Below are positions 14,501 through 15,245 of a DNA stretch of 15,245 nt, piece by piece; the stretch's first letter is position 1, and every line of letters begins with the position of its first letter. The position numbers and the translations under genes are program-made. The notes under the pieces were generated by a model, which saw only the letters and a list, made by a program, of their open reading frames with translations, searched no databases and was not told the DNA's origin. Source of the DNA: Oscillospiraceae bacterium (GTDB taxonomy: Bacteria; Bacillota_A; Clostridia; Oscillospirales; Oscillospiraceae); contig SVLG01000050.1 in NCBI GenBank assembly GCA_015068055.1, positions 1-15,245 of the forward strand, in the 5' to 3' direction.

Positions 14501-15123
14501 AGAGCGCGGTCGCGGAAAGCCTTGACGGCCTCGAAGTCGACCATGTCCTTCAGGTCTTCGTAGTCCCAGATCTCAACCTTCTGGATCTCGTGGGAGGTAC
14601 GGAAGCCATCGAAGAAGTTCAGGAAGGGAACGCGGCCCTGGATGGTGGACAGGTGAGCCACGGCGCCCAAGTCCATGATCTCCTGGATGTTGGTCTCAGC
14701 CAGCATGGCGAAACCGGTCTGACGGCAGGCGTAGACGTCGGTGTGGTCACCGAAGATGCTCAGAGCGTGAGAAGCCAGAGCACGGGCGGAAACATGGAAG
14801 ACGCAGGGCAGCAGCTCACCGGCGATCTTGTACATGTTGGGGATCATGAGGAGCAGACCCTGGGAGGCGGTGTAGGTGGTGGTCATAGCACCGGCGTTCA
14901 GGGAGCCGTGCACGGCGCCGGCAGCGCCGGACTCAGCCTGCATCTCAGCAACCTTGACGGTGGTGCCGAACACGTTCTTGCGGCCCTGAGCAGCCCACTG
15001 GTCCACGTAGTCAGCCATGGGGCTGGACGGGGTGATGGGGTAGATGGCGGCCACTTCGGTAAACGCGTAGGACACGTGGGCGGCAGCGGTATTGCCGTCC
15101 ATAGAGAGAAGTTTTCTTGCCAT
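11569..15123 (-). CDS. nifJ: Pyruvate:ferredoxin (flavodoxin) oxidoreductase
   Basis: This 1184-residue homodimeric enzyme converts pyruvate and CoA to acetyl-CoA and CO2 while reducing ferredoxin. It is the central pyruvate reaction of anaerobes. The length and domain order match the single-chain family. YPITPSSPM (28-36) carries Thr31; Glu64 and Arg114 match catalytic residues of the Desulfovibrio africanus enzyme. Two ferredoxin-type clusters follow: Cys698, 701, 704, 708 and Cys753, 756, 759, 763. The proximal cluster ligands are Cys818, 821, 846 and 1088. The thiamine-diphosphate site is GDGW (979-982) with NTEVYSNTGGQ, where Asn1013 corresponds to Asn996 of D. africanus. ATG 15123 follows TAGGAGA eight bases upstream. 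Strongly restricted codon choice (CTG, AAG, GAG, GTC) suggests very high expression. It is transcribed alone and ends at a shared terminator. Confidence 0.98.
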   Translation of the reverse strand: MARKLLSMDGNTAAAHVSYAFTEVAAIYPITPSSPMADYVDQWAAQGRKNVFGTTVKVAEMQAESGAAGAVHGSLNAGAMTTTYTASQGLLLMIPNMYKIAGELLPCVFHVSARALASHALSIFGDHTDVYACRQTGFAMLAETNIQEIMDLGAVAHLSTIQGRVPFLNFFDGFRTSHEIQKVEIWDYEDLKDMVDFEAVKAFRDRALNPEHPVMRGSHENGDIFFQHREASNKYYDALPEIVEANMAKVNAKLGTNYQLFNYYGAPDADRVIIAMGSICDVAEEVIDYLTAQGEKVGLVKVRLYRPFRADKLLAAIPETAKSIAVLDRTKEPGAQGEPLYLDVVTAFANAGRQASIIGGRYGLSSKDTPPSSIFAVYEELKKAEPKRLFTVGIVDDVTFLSLPEMSKEETPNTAAEGTIECKFWGLGGDGTVGANKNSTKIIGDHTDKYIQSYFQYDSKKTGGVTISHLRFGDKPIKSPYYISKADFVACHNPSYIVKGFPMVQDVKPGGVFMINCQWNAEELSHHLNAEAKRYIARNNVQLYTINAIDLAQKVGMGKRTNTILQSAFFSLAKVLPEAEALQYMKDAAKKSYMKKGMDVVEKNWAAIDAGATAYVKIDVPADWATAEDAVVEAKLEGPAKTVQMVKNILEPVSRMNGDSLPVSTFVDYADGTFEHGAAAYEKRGVSVTVPEWKAETCAQCNQCAYVCPHATIRPFVLTEEEVAAAPEQTKKVAHKLSKGKYQYALAISPMDCMGCGVCVSVCPTKSLVMVSQESQLHEQPVFDYMVKDVTVKADVAGTDNVIKSQYLKPYLEFSGSCAGCAETSYARLVTQLFGDRMYISNATGCSSIWGGPAATSPYCKNSKGKGVAWANSLFEDNAENGFGIYLGQKTLREKYAAKVKELKAVEYVDEAIAAAAEEYLATYDDGEKNTAAAEKLVAACEAVLAQRGECECEACALAKEVVEGKDYLGKKSVWIFGGDGWAFDIGFGGLDHVLASGEDVNVFVFNTEVYSNTGGQASKASNLGQVAQFAAAGKEIKSKSLADIAMTYGYVYVAQVAMGANMAQTLKAIKEAEAWHGPSLIIGYSPCEMHSIKGGMANCQTEMKKAVECGYWNLFRYNPGAEKPFTLDSKEPKGGYQDFLKNEARYARLITEFPERAEVLFAKNEEAAKARYEHLLKLKALYE

Positions 15124-15166
15124 TGTTTCATCTCCTATTAAAAATAAATTTCAGACGCGCAAGGCA

Positions 15167-15186
15167 TGTATGACAAATGTCACACA
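15167..15186. promoter_or_regulatory. Near-perfect 20-bp palindrome, possible operator of PFOR
   Basis: The two 9-bp arms (TGTATGACA and TGTCACACA) match as an inverted repeat at eight of nine positions around a 2-base centre. The core TGACA-AA-TGTCA is perfect. It covers the predicted transcription start, where a bound protein would block PFOR transcription. I cannot assign a regulator: the half-sites do not fit Rex, FNR or CcpA well. Confidence 0.55.
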
Positions 15187-15193
15187 CAAAGCC

Positions 15194-15222
15194 AGTTTAG
15201 CACGAAAAGCGACATATGTAAA
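15194..15222 (-). promoter_or_regulatory. Candidate promoter of PFOR
   Basis: On the minus strand TTTACA (15217-15222) and TAAACT (15194-15199) are separated by 17 bases. The -35 box matches five of six consensus positions and the -10 box four of six. The start would be near 15187, leaving a leader of about 63 bases before the ATG. Nothing else was recognised in 15223-15245. Confidence 0.6.
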
Positions 15223-15245
15223 GCCCTATAAGTGTTAATTTTAGG

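Noticed and set aside
11599..15141. Open frame of 1180 codons on the plus strand opposite PFOR
   Set aside because: It is a codon-bias shadow: the biased codons of a highly expressed, GC-rich gene leave few stops on the other strand. The translation is low-complexity (rich in Gly, Val, Leu, Asp, His) and matches no family.
15167..15186. Rex or CRP/FNR site upstream of PFOR
   Set aside because: The core TGACA-N2-TGTCA does not fit Rex (TTGTGA/TTAACA-type half-sites), CRP (TGTGA-N6-TCACA) or FNR (TTGAT-N4-ATCAA) spacing, so it is kept as an unassigned palindrome.

Overview
The window (about 15.2 kb, GC-rich) looks like chromosomal core DNA from a spore-forming, strictly anaerobic member of the Clostridia, most likely Oscillospiraceae or a close relative. 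The evidence is spmA-spmB and spoVAC (sporulation), a full-length pyruvate:ferredoxin oxidoreductase (anaerobic metabolism), a Thermoanaerobacter/Clostridium-type NADP-dependent secondary alcohol dehydrogenase, an AbrB-type regulator, and the DUF1934-argS pair known from Firmicutes. The family assignment is inference; no rRNA or phylogenetic marker is complete here. I see no mobile elements, CRISPR, tRNA or rRNA genes.

Layout. 1-234: 3' end of rplQ (L17) and its terminator. 328-1383: secondary alcohol dehydrogenase, ending at a terminator shared with the convergent metQNI operon. 1412-4244 (minus): a promoter, a 38-codon Met/Cys-rich leader ORF, an intrinsic terminator with a competing antiterminator pairing, then metQ, metN and metI. 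4265-4617 (minus): abrB with its own promoter and terminator. 4646-5730 (plus): spmA-spmB. 5703-9135 (minus): DUF1934 protein, argS and a homocysteine methyltransferase as one tightly packed operon. 9160-11039 (plus): a small unknown protein and a COG2509-type FAD protein. 11088-11525 (plus): spoVAC, whose ribosome-binding site lies in the 3' arm of the preceding terminator. 11569-15123 (minus): PFOR, with a promoter and a near-perfect palindrome over its predicted transcription start.

The most interesting item is the leader of metQNI. On the minus strand, a consensus promoter is followed by an SD and a 38-residue ORF with 10 Met and 5 Cys, most of them packed into codons 7-21. It is followed by a 13-bp stem plus U-rich tract just before metQ. 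An RNA segment that starts 13 nt after the last codon of the Met/Cys run can pair with the terminator in two blocks (6 and 7 bp) that are mutually exclusive with the terminator stem. This is the architecture of ribosome-mediated transcription attenuation, here apparently sensing charged tRNA-Met and tRNA-Cys. Methionine uptake genes of Firmicutes are usually controlled by SAM riboswitches or T-boxes, and I see neither here. The nearby zinc-type homocysteine methyltransferase adds a second methionine-related gene, though in a separate operon.
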